Of a stretch of 64,000 nt of DNA, positions 21,297-33,613 are shown piece by piece. Made by a program: the position numbers and the translations under genes. Numbering within the stretch: the stretch's first letter is position 1; each line of letters starts with the position of its first letter. This DNA comes from Copromyces sp. CBS 386.78 (lineage: Eukaryota > Ascomycota > Sordariomycetes > Sordariales > Sordariaceae): positions 1 through 64,000 of the forward strand of contig MU839096.1 in assembly GCA_030685235.1 (NCBI GenBank). The letters are read 5' to 3'. Under the pieces are notes generated by a model, which did no database searches, had not been told where the DNA came from, and was given only the letters and a program-made list of their open reading frames with translations.

Positions 21297-24200
21297 CTGC
21301 CTCCGTTGGGCTTATCCGGCTCTGCCTAAGGGAAGACTATTTTTAACGATGGCATCGTAATTAATATATAACTAAATATCCGTATTAATACGCTATCCTA
21401 AAATAATAATATAATTATAATTATTTATACAATTATCGTTTTATTCTCCATCGTATAACTAATACTTTAAATTAAAACTATATATAAAATATAATTCTAA
21501 ATAATAATTTCTATGAAAATAAAAACGATATACTTTAAATATTAAATTATTTAACTAAAAGGCGCCCTAATTAAACCGTTTAATACGTAAATAATAATCG
21601 TTAATATAGCAGCTATATTATTATATTCGGTTAACTATCTTAAATAGGAAATCGAAAGTAAACGGGTAAACACCTTCCTCTTTAAAGCTATTACCAATCC
21701 TAATAGTAAAAGGGTCTCCTGCTCTTTAATAACCAATTCGTACTAATTCAAAGTTAAATACAATAACGTAAAAACCCTAAAGATCTACAAATTCCTTCCG
21801 GATATTTTCGTTAACTAAATTAGGTATATTAATATATAGTACCCAATAAATACTATAATTATAACCGCTTCCTCGAATTTAAAATTTAATACGGTACTAA
21901 AAGTCCTTAATATTAAATTTAAAGAGTAATATATACTTCTAAAATACTTCGAATTGTCTATAAAAGTAGTAGGCGGCAATATAAAGGTTCTCTTTCAAAT
22001 TCTTTCGGGCAATACTTTCTTAAAATTATATAGACCTAATTTTCTATACCTCATAATTAGGCATATATCGAATAAGGCTTTCCCAATAATTATCAGCTAC
22101 GCTAAATATTATAAATATAACCAACATACCTAATACTTAAATATAAACACAAAATTCATAGCTCTTACAAATCTAAAAAGGCCGTATACCCTTTATAATA
22201 TAAACAAACCTAATAACTAACTAAAAAAGGTATTATACTTCTAAGGCATCAAATTCGACGGCCTCTCATAATACCTCAATATTAAGCAAATTATTTATAC
22301 TACTGCGACCCGAACGTACGAAAAACCTACTTTTTCTATTAGTTTATTTACGTATTAGGGTATTAAAGACGATAAAGGGGAACCGGTAATATCGAACAAA
22401 CCGGCTATTATACTATTTAAATATATATTAAATATAATCAGTAAATTTAATAGAGCGTATACAAGGTTTAATAAAATTTACTTTCCCTTTAAAATAAAAG
22501 GTTAAAAATACTAATAATAAAATATACTAAGATTTATCCCATTCCCTAATAGGAGTATTCCATAATAGACCGGGTTCGATAAAAGGTTAAATTAAAGGAT
22601 ACTAGCCGGAAACAGGTTAAATTAATATATTTCCAGATTATTATACACCTAGACCTTAACTAACATCCGGGCCGGCACCCAATTATTAACGAAATTATTC
22701 TATATCTACTTAATTAATAATAAAATTAAGGAAGGCGGCAACTTCTAATTAAAAAGCCTCATCCTCGTTATCTTTATCTTCATCATCCCCATTAAAATTA
22801 AAATCCTCATTGTCTAAGAAATCGTCGGAATTAATTTCATAAACTACCAATTCGTTATATACATTACCGTTAGGAAATACTACCAATTATTCAAATCGAG
22901 CCTCAACAATTTTAATATTTTAATATCTAGGGTACTCTACCTTTAAATAATTAAACCAAATACAAATCTTATATAAATTAATTATTATAACTTATTTAAC
23001 GCGGCGGGCAATACGAAATTTATCCCTAGCCTAATAAAATCGAAGAATAATAATATCGAAATCTCGGGGTAATAGAAATAACTACTAATAAACATAGCTA
23101 ATATTTCGAAAGAAATTAATAATATAACCAAAATATTTATATTAAAAACCCTTAAGAACTTATATATTAATATAGACGTATACCCGTACAATAAATTATT
23201 CTTCGATTTAATTAAATATTAGAAGAAAGTCTAAGACATCGCCGAAATTAAAATTATTTTCGTAACTAAAATAATCAGAATTACCAGGAACCCTTTAATC
23301 ATTTTTATTATAATATATATAATAATAATTATCGACTATATATATTTCGAACTACCTTTATTTATATTATAAATATTTTTCTATATTATCGCCTCTCTCA
23401 ACCTCCTCAAATATTTTAATCCTATCGAAATCGATTTAAAAGATAACTATACTTAAAAAATCTTCAAATCTATTATATAACGGATCGTATTCAAATTCAA
23501 TACTAGGAAGTCTAAGGAATTCCGGAAGTAAAAGGGGGGATAACAATACTAACTATTTAAAATCTAATTATTACATATCAAATTCTTAAGGAATAGGACT
23601 TCATTGTAGCCGAAATTATAGAAGCCGTAGTATTAATAATCAATCGGAAGGAGAAAATAATAATTCCTCTTTATAATAGAAATTATAAAATTTAAACTCT
23701 TCCTTATCGAAATTATAAAACAAACCCCATACACATACCCGCTAGCATTTTAAATAAAATTTATTTTCGAAATCGGTATTCCTATACGGCGTACCTACTT
23801 TATAATATATATAATACCTAATTTCGATATATTTATTTATAATACTTCGAACGATATTATATATTAAGTAAAAAAAATAGTCGATATTTAGATTATCGTC
23901 TTTATAATTAAAATTATTATTATTATTATAATAATTATTATCCCCATTATCGAATCCTATATTTCTTCTTCTCTAGGTTTATAGAGAAGGGGTAATAGAA
24001 GTCTCTTAATTATTACAACGACAATAATAATACTTTCGCTAAATTTAGGTAATATTGTAACGTATTCTAACAATTTATAAGGAATCCTATACAAATATAA
24101 ATAATTAATATTAATTTAATTAATAATTAACGAAACCGATAGGTAAAGTATATTTATAAATTCTTTCTTCTTATAAAGAATAATATAATTAAACGAACTA

Positions 24201-25570
24201 TACAATTTCAATTCTCAACCTAAATATTAACATCGATAACTCAGCGGGGTTATACTTATACTAATTGTAATCTCGCGGGGGCAAGTACTAAAGGACGTTA
24301 AAGAAGTCTTATAGGTACTACTATAGGTACTACCATAAGTACTACTATAGGTAGGAATAATTGTACTAATCTCTCGGGAGGGTCATCTTTATCACAATCG
24401 GGGATATTAGGTTAAAAGGTATTACCTGCTAATAGTAATTAGGCCGGGCGGCGGTCGGAAAGTAGTAATAATTCGGTAATATCCCTCTTTTTATAACGTA
24501 CAACTTATTATTATAATATTAGTTATTCAAAGCCAACCAACCGATATTACCTAAATCGTACCCGCAACCCCCCGTAGCCTAAGTTTTAACCTTCGAAAGT
24601 ACTATTTACCCGTAAGTAATAGAATAACGCGGTATACTAAGACTCCTAGTAGGATTCATACTTTTAAAAAATTTACTATTAAATAAATAATATTAATTAA
24701 TTAATAAAGGGAATATTAAATAAGGATAATTAATAGGAATAGGGATAATATATATCTTTACCTCCGCTAATTAATCGTAATACTCTCTATAACTCTATAC
24801 TAATCTATTAGGATTTCGCTTATTAGTAAATTTAATAATAGGTTTAATTTCGTAATATATTTTACAATATTTAGTAAATATATTTATAATAATAACGAAA
24901 AGAAAGAAATACAAAAAAAACCTAAAACGAAAAAAATCCGATATAATCGCACCTTAAAAATAATATTAAAAATAAAAAATAAAGGGAAAGAAGGGGAAAA
25001 CCAACCTAATTTCAATTTGAAAAATAGGCGAAACCTACTTCTTAAAAGGAAGAATAGAAAAGAGAATTTAAAATTCGAGAAATAGGGGGAAGCGAAATTC
25101 TTATATTCGTTGTAAACTAATTATTTACCGGTTACTAAATAAAACAATTAATAATAAATAACTAATACGCGCGTTTAATAATTTCGTTGGGATTATTTAT
25201 CTAGTAGTAATATTTAGTAGTAAAATTAATATTAAAATAAAATTATAATAATGATAATAGTAAAGTTAAAAATTAAAAGAAGTCGAAATTAAATAATAAT
25301 AAATATAACGAACAGTTAATTAGTACGGGTAGTAAAGGTCTAGTAATCTAAATTATTAATAATTTACCAAACAAGTCTAATAGCCGTTAATAGATAGGGC
25401 CGTACATTTTATTCCAAAAGTAGCAGGACTTAATACGTTCTAGCGCAAACTATCCAAAATACTGTCCGCGAAATAACTAATAAAAAGAGGGCTTAGCAAA
25501 ACGCCCTAACTAATTGTAGGGCCGTACTACCTATTTAACTAATAAGAATATAGGAAACTATTTACGTAAA
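21297..25570. repeat. RIP-degraded block with unidentified coding relics
   Basis: AT-rich and CpA-poor. Two relic frames deserve note. A plus-strand frame around 21670-22560 is broken almost only by TAA/TAG (fragments RTYEKPTFSISLFTY and IKDDKGEPVIS). A minus-strand frame around 22950-22740 carries a run rich in Asp and Glu (fragment NGDDEDKDNEDEAF). I do not recognise either, and they need not be one gene. Around 24310-24350 a short tandem TAGGTACTAC repeat occurs. No LTR or TIR pair was found for the block. Confidence 0.45.
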
Positions 25571-25578
25571 TATCTAGC

Positions 25579-25869
25579 TTAGACGAACCGTCCTTTAACT
25601 CCGCTTCGGTAGATGTAGGTCCCTATGTGACACTCCAGACTGTAAAAGTTATCCACCTCTGCATAGTTGAAGCACGCTTCAACAAATGTTTGAATGCAGG
25701 ACAGTGCTGCACCAGACTCGGCGCTATGCGATCCCTTACACAGCTTCCGTCGATAACATGCAAAGTTGTCAAGCCGGTGAGTCTTGAGGCCCAGACAGGA
25801 AAGTAAGCAGAGCTGATAATGCGGAATCCGCCAAGTGTTACTTTTAGGTCGCCCTGTGTGTACTTCCAC
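25579..25869 (-). CDS. Hypothetical short ORF, possibly a gene fragment
   Basis: A 96-residue ORF in normal-composition DNA directly beside the AT-rich block. It has seven Cys, including CYRRKLC and later single Cys residues, but no clear signal peptide and no recognised domain. An AG acceptor (CATTATCAG) about 60 bases into the ORF may mean that the real start is an upstream exon. It could be the last exon of a small gene or a fragment left at the edge of the repeat block. No function can be given. Confidence 0.25.
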   Translation of the reverse strand: MEVHTGRPKSNTWRIPHYQLCLLSCLGLKTHRLDNFACYRRKLCKGSHSAESGAALSCIQTFVEACFNYAEVDNFYSLECHIGTYIYRSGVKGRFV

Positions 25870-26250
25870 TTGGGGGCGGCTTAAGTGGAGGCTTTTGTCA
25901 ACCCCTTTCCTAAGCGTGCCTTACGTCGAGCATCTGCACTGAACTCCATTCCATGAGCTACCCAAACTTGCCAATTAATCAAGTGCTGCGAGAGGCATTT
26001 ACAGGTACAAATCAGTTGCATATTCGAGACCAAGAATTACTAAACGACAAGTTTATATGAAGGCAAAAAAGTAAATGCAAGGAATCGTCTAACACGCCTC
26101 GCCATGGGATAGTACGGTACTGGACAAGGGGTATACATTTGATTATTTGTTCTTCCTATCCTAGCTGCAACGCAATACGATGATGCTTCCCAAAGGGAAA
26201 TAGTCCGCTAGGTACAGCTCCGTAGATTCGACCTTGGTTGATTACACCTT
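25870..26250. other. Intergenic region downstream of the Skt5-like gene
   Basis: Unique sequence of normal composition holding the 3' flank of the Skt5-like gene. No gene is supported. Confidence 0.4.
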
Positions 26251-29200
26251 TCACATTACCAAGCATTCACCCTCCTGCTGCCTCGAATTCCTGTTCCGGG
26301 AAATCTTCTCCCGATTTCTCGGCCCGTTCTTTCCTGATCGCTTAAGTTCCTCTAGACGCTCACGGGCTTTGGGGTGGTCCTGGGCTGCGATTGTATGTAG
26401 TCGGTCAGTGATGAACTCTTTGCGATAAGTGGCTTGCAGAATGGGTCAAGGTATGGATAGGTGAAGACAAAGAACTTACCGGCAGCCCTCCAGTACCACC
26501 TCTTCGCATCCTCAAGGTTGGCCGGCACACCGATACCCTCCTCCGTAAAGTAACCCATCGCAAACTCGGCCTTGGCCAGCCCTGCCATGGCAGCCTTTCT
26601 CGCCCACAGGTACGCTTCCGTATCATTCTGCTGCAAGACACCCTCGCTACCGGTGAAGTACCAACCCGACAGCGCCAACTCACTCTGGTGTTCCTCCTGG
26701 GTCGCCGCACGGCTGTACCACATTATAGATGACCGAGGATCGATCGGGCAGCCAAACAGGCCGTACTCGTACGTCGCGCCGAGACGGAACTGGCTGAACT
26801 TGTAACCCAGCTCGGCGGCCTGTTTGAACAGGCTAAAGGCGTACGCCTCGTCGCGGAGAATGACGTCGTCGGGCTCGGCTGTGCCGTACAGAAGTGCGAG
26901 CTCGTGAAGGGCGTGTGGGTTCTCGGCGTCGGCGCGCTCGGCGGCGCGCTTGAGCCAGCTAATGGCCTCCCGCCTGTTCTTCGGCTGACCCAGTAGTCCC
27001 TTGAGCAGGATCATTCCAAGCTTGTACATAGCGGGCGTGTCGCCTAGCGTGGCGGCGCGCTTGTACCACTGGATGGCCTTGAGGGGATCCTTGCGAGTGC
27101 CGCCGCCCTCGTCGTTGCCGATCTCGCAACAGACGGCGGTGCGGTAGGCGGCAGCCGCGTGACCGAGCTTCGCCGCTGACTGATAGAGCGAGAAGGCGTG
27201 TGCGTGGTCGGGCTCGGAGTTGCTGAACAGCCCGCGGCCGATGCTGTCGGCCAAGAAGAACATGGCGTCTGGGTTGCCGGCCTTCTCAAGCTTACGAAGA
27301 ATCTTGTGGGCATCAACAAGGTAGCGATCCCGGGAACGAGCACGAGCCTTGGGATCGGGCAGATTCGGGACCAAGACGTCTGACGCTTCGACTAGTTTCT
27401 TAGCAAGCTTAAGAGCAGACTGTTGGTCATTGGAATCGTTTTTGACGATGGCCCGCAGGTGTTCTAGTTCTTCCACAGTAACCTTGGGCTCGACTGGTTT
27501 CGTGGGAGGCGGCGGCGGGCTAGGACCGCTTTGCGGTGGCTGAGGACCTGGTTGGTTGTTGAGAGGGGGAGGAGCAGGCATACTGTTCATAGCAGCCTGG
27601 TAATTCCTGACTGGAGGGGGCCTATCATTCAAGTTGACCATAGAGCCAGCCATCTGACCCGGGCGGACTGGAGCAGGATGTGATGGAAGAGCATCATGGT
27701 TATACGGTCCTTGAGGGGGAGCAGACTGCCCGGGTCTGTACGGTGCTGGGTGAGGAGGCATACCAGCTCCTGGAGGCGGCGGTCCTGACTGGCCGTTAGG
27801 AGACGGCCTGTACTGACTATTCTGACTCTCAAACGAGCCCCGAGGCCCCCCAGTTTGTTGCGGCATCATGGGTATCGGGGGAATATCACCTGCCATCTCA
27901 AACACAGCCGTCTGAGAATTTCGCAAGTCAGGCTGAGACTTGGCCCGAGACATCTCCAGAAGGCGGCCAGGTCCACGTTGGGCTTGGTGCTGCATCTGAT
28001 TAGGCTGCATGTGCTGGTCAAAAGACTCCTTATGCCTGTGAGGGGGTATGGCATCGAAATTTGGGCCGTCTGATTGAGCCGAGGGCGGGTTTTGAGGTGG
28101 GTAGCCGCCGTTGCCGTTATGTTCGTAATAATCTTCATAGTAGTCATCAACAGGACCGAGTTGCTGCTGTTGCTGTTGGCCTCCATAGGCCATATCTGGT
28201 CGGTTCCCGTACCCTTGGTCATAGTTGTTTTGTGGTAACGGGGGTGCTCCATTGTCAGACGGGTAAACCCTTTGCGGCGGCGCTCGCGCACCTTGAGCGG
28301 TGTTGGGTCTTTGCATCCCGCGTCCCACGGGACCATTATAAGGGGCACTATCGCTCCTGTGCATGAAATTCTGCGGTGGCGGCTGAAATCCCATGTCATC
28401 TCTCGCTGGCATTGTCATGCTCCTCCCAGGAGGACCGAAGCCACCTTCCTGAAATCCTCCAGGCTGACCAAAGTCCTGGCCAGGAGGAGGACCTCGTCGC
28501 GGATCTTGAAAGTCCTGCTGGGGGCGGTATGGCTGAGGCGGTCCTCTTTGCGGTCCTCCAGGTCCCGGTCCAGGCCCCGGTCCTCCATAGCCGTCTCTCG
28601 TATCGGGGCGCATAGGCCCTCCATATCCGTCCCTGGTATCTGGGCGCATCGGTCCACGTTGTGGTCCAGCCCCATTAGGCCCAGGAGGCCCTCTTGTTGG
28701 TGGTCTCTGATCCGAGAGATTCATCCCATCCATTTGCGCTGTAACACTGTCCATATCAGGCCTTCGCTGCGCTCCCAGAGGGCCCGGAAAACTACCACCG
28801 CCAAAACTACGGTCTCCAGGGCTCATAGGGCCGGGACCGGGGGCATTCATGGGTGGTCGGCGGTTCGCTAAGATAATGTCAGCAAAGCCGTTAGGAGAGT
28901 CTATGTGAAAGCGTGAAACGCACCGCTGGGATTTGAAGCTACAGCTCGATCCGGAGGACCTGGCCGCCCACCGGGGCCCTGAGGCGGATAACCCCGTCCC
29001 GGGCCCGGAGGGTAGCCGCCACCACGCGGCGGATAAGGAGCTGGAGGACCCCTGCCATTGTCTGCGGGAGGGCAAATCGGACCACCGGGCCCAGCTCTGC
29101 CTCCTTGCATGGGCGGTCCACCTCGACCGGGACCGGGAGCAGGAGCTCCAGGAAGAGGTCCACCGCGGCCGTTGGGCCCGGGATTGTAGTAGTCTCGCTG

Positions 29201-29503
29201 AGGGTAATCCTGAGCTGGAGGGCCTCTTTGGTAGTTTCTGTCATCATATTGTCCGCCGTAGCCTTGATCTTGTCCGCCATAGCCCTGATCGTAACCACCC
29301 CCATAGTCATCGTAACCACCACCATAGCCATAGTCTTCCTGATATTGGTCGTAGTGTTGCTGAGGGGGCGGCGCATTGTACTGCTGTTGTGGCATGCCAG
29401 GCCCAGCGGTGTAGGCTCGTTGCGGAGGTCCTCTAGGCGGTGGTGCTTGGCCACCATACTGGCGACCTCCCGGTCCTCCTTCGTATCCTCCGTTGTATGC
29501 CAT
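26251..29503 (-). CDS. SKT5: Skt5/Chs4-type chitin synthase regulator (Sel1 repeats, CaaX end)
   Basis: Proteins of this family activate and localise class IV (Chs3-type) chitin synthase at the membrane. The model has three exons on the minus strand: 29503-28924, 28867-26480 and 26384-26251, 1033 residues. Both introns are GT-AG with CTAAC/CTGAC branch sites (56 and 95 nt). Residues 1 to about 550 are Pro/Gly/Gln/Tyr-rich and disordered, with tandem copies such as GPMRPDTRDGYG. Residues about 700-990 hold a row of Sel1 repeats (for example AAKLGHAAAAYRTA, RAATLGDTPAMYKLG, AAELGYKFSQFRLG, KAAMAGLAKAEFAMG). The last exon gives RAAAQDHPKARERLEEL and ends in CLVM, a CaaX prenylation box as in yeast Chs4. 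Reading through intron 2 would lose this end. The exact paralogue is uncertain, because fungi have several. Confidence 0.88.
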
Positions 29504-30522
29504 CTTGCTGAGCGCTCGGGCCCTGCCTTGTGCGCGGCGTCCGGAAGCAAAGATGACGATGACAGTCTATGTCCGCATGCAGATGTAGAAGGTTCGCGCA
29601 AAAGGGGAGGCGATCGCGCCCGTCCGACCAGAAAAGCGAAGTGTATGTATAGTCGACTGTCTTCGGGAGCTCAGATTACTCGAAATGGATCATGGTATTA
29701 ATTGGGTTTGAATGGGTACTGCGAGTTCGTCGGGCCGCGAGGGGCAACAAGGTTCACAATCCGTTCGGGCTCGAGCTTTGCCGACGACAAAGGAAATGAC
29801 CGTCTGTTGAGCCAAGGTCGTCGGCGCCCGGGAGTGCCTGAGTGTTCAAGCCAAGAGAAGACGAGAAAAGGCGGGATTTGGAGAGAGAGTTGGGGGAGAA
29901 AGTTTAGAGGGACAGAAAAACAAAAGGGATCCCGTGGACACTGTGACGGCGATCAAATAAAAGGAATGGAGTGGACCGTCCGCTGCCGTCCGCTACGGTT
30001 GGGCCGGCTTAGCAGCGAAAAGAGAGGGAAATATGGGTCGCCCGTTATGTATTCTAGTCGAGAATTATATGCTCGGCGCATCTAATAAACCGATGAATAT
30101 GAAGAAAAAGTGAGGACAGGCGGATGATGGCAAGAAAACCGAACACGGTTGTATAAGGGAAGGAAGCTGCATTCCCAACAACGTTGTTGTACTCGACGGC
30201 AATCGCGATCGTGAAGCTCCCGCGACTCCCCTCCGACCAATGTCCGGACGGGAAGCTGGCGTCTAACAGCACATGGACCCTTTTCCCTCTGTAAGTTCGC
30301 TACTGTGACGCCTACAGGTACCCGCCTGTTACCGAGGGGCAGCCGCTGATGGTCGTGCAGGACAGCTGCGATAGGTGGCCGGGGCCTCTGAGACGGGAGG
30401 CAGCCGGCCGGAGGGGTGCCCGCCTGGTGGAGCACCGGATTCCTTCCAGTGCCCCTGGGGGGGGTTACATCGATGGATGGAATGCAGTTAGGGACTCGCA
30501 GGGTCTGGGGGCCCGACGACGG
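29504..30522. other. Upstream region of the Skt5-like gene
   Basis: Unique, GC-balanced DNA up to the Copia insertion site. It should hold the promoter and leader of the Skt5-like gene. Open frames here lack any recognisable coding pattern. Confidence 0.4.
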
Positions 30523-30527
30523 CGAGA

Positions 30528-30707
30528 TGTCAGATTAGAGGGTGGATATCTGGGTTTCTGGCCATATTCAATCTGGGTTAGCCGCCCAGCCCCCTAGATT
30601 ACTAGATTCTAGGGCCCTCTGGGATACTCTAGCACCCCCTATACCTTCTGGGCGAGTTAGTTATATACACTCTTCAATCAATTAATTCTATATAGTCACA
30701 TCTGATA
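30528..30707 (+). repeat. Left LTR of the Copia element
   Basis: 180 bp, starting TGTCAGATTAGAGGG and ending ATCTGATA (ATCTGACA with one C-to-T change). It forms the short inverted ends TGTCAGAT/ATCTGACA. The first 120 bp next to unique DNA are almost free of RIP-type changes. Confidence 0.92.
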
Positions 30708-31621
30708 ATTAATAGTCTAATTTGCATATTTACAATAGAAACGTTATAATAATCGATAATAAGTAATATCCCTACGAAATTAATAACGTTAATTATATTT
30801 TTATTAAAGGAATCTACTAATAAAGTTATTATGGTCGTCCTTAGGACTTAAAGCGACTAGCCTAGCTAGTACGAAGCCTTTAAGTAATTAGTTAAAAGTA
30901 ATTAAGACTTCGGTAATTAGTTATTTAAGGAAGGGCCTATAATTTAGAGGGTCCTATTTCCTAAGCTAGAAGATTTCTTCCTTACGAAGCCTATAAAAGA
31001 TTATATATTAGCAGTTAAAAAAGAATTTATTAGATTCAATAAAGGAATCTGGGTTAAGAAGGTCGTAGCGACTACTATAATAATTATAATAAATACTACT
31101 ATAACTTAGACCTAAATTTAAATTTAGATTTAAATTAACGAAGACGGTATTGAAATTACTATTACCGCCGCCGCTCAATTCCAATAAGAATCTAAAGAAG
31201 ATTTTAACGATAAAGAAGATTTTAAAGAGGAAGATAAATACTATACTAAATAAAATATTAAGGAGGATATAATAATTAACCTTACTATGGATTTTATTAT
31301 AAGAGGAAAAGCTATTTACAATTAGGTTAATAATACGTATAATGCCCGTTATAAGTATTAGAAGGATTTTAACGATATTAATACGAAAGTTTATAATTAG
31401 ATAAATATTTATATTGCTAGTTACTTCGCCGATATTACTTTCGAATAGGATAAATCTATTCGTAAATAACTGAAATAAATTAAGTATTAAATTAATTACC
31501 GCCCTATCGATTAAATTACTATTGCCCAGCGAAAATACTAAGCCTTTATTAAGGAGACCGCTAGGAAATTATTTAAAGATTTCGAAAAGTGGGTTTTAAA
31601 TTAGGAAGTCTATATTATTAA

Positions 31622-32306
31622 GAGAAAGTCTATTCGCACGGTCACGAATATCTATTTGAACGGTGATCCACTTTTTCCTTCACACATATCCCTAACCCTA
31701 CCGCCCAGCACCAATCTCCCTCGTACCACGACCGCCAAGCTCCCAGATTTCAACCCATTACACATTCTAACCCCTGCACAGCACACGTATCGCTGACAGC
31801 CGTGACAGTCGCTAACAGCCAATCGCTAACAGCCGTAACAATCGCCGACAGCCGTAACAGTCGCTGACAGCCGTAACAGCCGTGACAGCCATAACAGCCG
31901 TAACAGCCGTAATAGTTATTGACAGTCGCTGACAGCCGTGACAGCCGTGACAGTTGTTAACAGTCGCTGACAGCCGTAATAGTCGTTGACAGTCGCTGGC
32001 AATTGAGAGCAATTGAACTCAATTGAGCGATGTGCGCTCAATTGAACGATGTGCGACCGTGCCGCTAAGTGCCCTATAAAGTACCCTGTAAATACCCTGT
32101 AAAGTGCGATATGGGGGTGCACATCTGGGCTGGGCACTGCAGTCTAATGTCACGCTTGAAAGAATGGTATTGCCCAGATTTCTGAGTGAAATTTTCGAAA
32201 GAATACATGTGACATCTGTGGCCGCGCGAGGGTTAGGGATATGTGTGAGGGAAAAAGTGGATCACCGTTCAAATAGACATTCGTGACCGTGCGGATAGAC
32301 TTTCTC
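31622..32306. mobile_element. 685-bp non-autonomous TIR element (MITE-like) inside Copia
   Basis: The terminal inverted repeats are 78 bp long with three mismatches, all C/T or G/A. They start GAGAAAGTCTAT and end inward with CCCTAACCCT. An exact 8-bp duplication ATTATTAA flanks it (31614-31621 and 32307-32314). The interior has a tandem CAGCCGTAACAG-type array and no transposase. Its composition is close to normal, while the Copia on both sides is heavily RIP-mutated. An 8-bp duplication suits hAT or some Mutator-like families; the long TIRs point more to the latter. Class left open. Confidence 0.85.
31790..32000 (+). repeat. Tandem array of CAGCCGTAA / CAGTCGCTGA units
   Basis: Degenerate 9-12-bp units, including CAGCCGTGA, CAGCCGTAA and CAGTCGCTGA, repeated about twenty times inside the TIR element. 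Low-complexity ORFs on the minus strand here are repeat translations, not genes. Confidence 0.8.
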
Positions 32307-33613
32307 ATTATTAATAGTAAGAAGATAAATATTAGCGAAGCTATTTCCCCTACTTTCTAATTTACCGATTTTATTAATATAATTTGCGAATATAAACCTA
32401 TTTAGGCAAATAATACTTGGAAGTTTAAATACAATTTAGAAGATTTATATTTAAATTATAAGGATATATCCGTTAATTTTAGAAAGGTCAGTATATTAGA
32501 ACGTATTATACTATTAGCCAGTAAAAAAACTATAATTTGTAGCGCTTAGGGTACTAATTAATTTAGTTTGAAAGAGTTTATATTTAAAAGGGAAAACGCT
32601 TTTAATTTTAATTGTAAAAAGAAGTAGAAGGTATATATAAAGAAGAAATACAATATAGATAAAAATACAAATAATTCTTTACGGCCGAGAAAGAGAGGGG
32701 GATTTGCGCTATTATATAAAGTATACGAACGAAGCCCTTACTTAATAATATACTATTAGTATTTAATATTTAAAATAAAAGATAACTTTACTTAGAAGCT
32801 TAATAATTCTATTTAGAAGCTTATTAATAAAAATTTCGAAAAGTTTCCCAAAATCTGTAAAGAAGTAAAGAAAGTTAGGAATTAAATATAGGACTACTTT
32901 ATTACCTTTACGTAGATTACTACTTTAAGGGCTTAAAGGCGACGAAAAATTGGTATTTATAATTTAACGTTTTTTATTAAATAAAGTACTTTTAATACGA
33001 ATAATAGAAGGGATATTTACCCGTTTAAGAATTTAGCGATCTTCGATTTTAGGGCTTCTTTTTATATTTTTAACGAAATTAATCGTTTTTTTTTCGTTTC
33101 GAATAATATCCTTAGAAGATTACATTTGGGTTAGAGATTTTTAAATACCTATTAAAGGTTTTAAGACTATTAATATAAAAATATAGGGAGAGAAGGGAAT
33201 TCTATAATTGTAGTTGAGAAAGGTCGCCTTTTACTTTAATTTTTACTATAAATTTTGTATTTTTACGCCTATTTCGAAAGTAGGGTTTTTATTAGGATTA
33301 TAAATTATTTAATAATTGCCTTCGTTAATTAAACGGCTTAATTTTCTATTTCCTTTAAGAAATCTATTATTAAATAGTTTTCGAATACCTTTTCCTCTCC
33401 TTTAATTATATTATTTTCTTTATTTAATAAAACTATTTTAATTCCTATATTGGCCGTCGCGTATATAAAATGCCCGCTTAATTCTAATACGAATAATTCG
33501 GTTATTGCGGTCCGTAAGTTTTCGAATACTTTTATAACGTTGAAGGCACTAAATTTAAAGGACTAGCGATTTATTAATACGACGTATATAATATATTTAA
33601 AATTAAATAATAG

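Larger units (their letters stand above)
30708..33613 (+). pseudogene. 5' half of degraded Copia coding region
   Basis: AT-rich DNA in the gag/protease to early integrase position of the Copia element, interrupted by the TIR element at 31622-32306. Frames are broken by TAA/TAG. I could not read a clear gag or protease motif, so the assignment is by position between the left LTR and the pol half at 40782-43742. Confidence 0.5.

Noticed and set aside
22985..23191. Minus-strand 68-codon hydrophobic ORF
   Set aside because: AT-rich DNA gives Ile/Leu/Phe frames by chance and it lies in a RIP block.
17700..25570. A further LTR element spanning the second AT-rich block
   Set aside because: I found no direct repeat pair with a target duplication; the weak likeness between 17828 and 24446 (GCCGGGC ... 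TCGGAAA) is too short.
28272..29701. Long plus-strand ORFs rich in Arg/Ser
   Set aside because: They are antisense shadows of the Pro/Gly-rich N-terminus of the Skt5-like gene.
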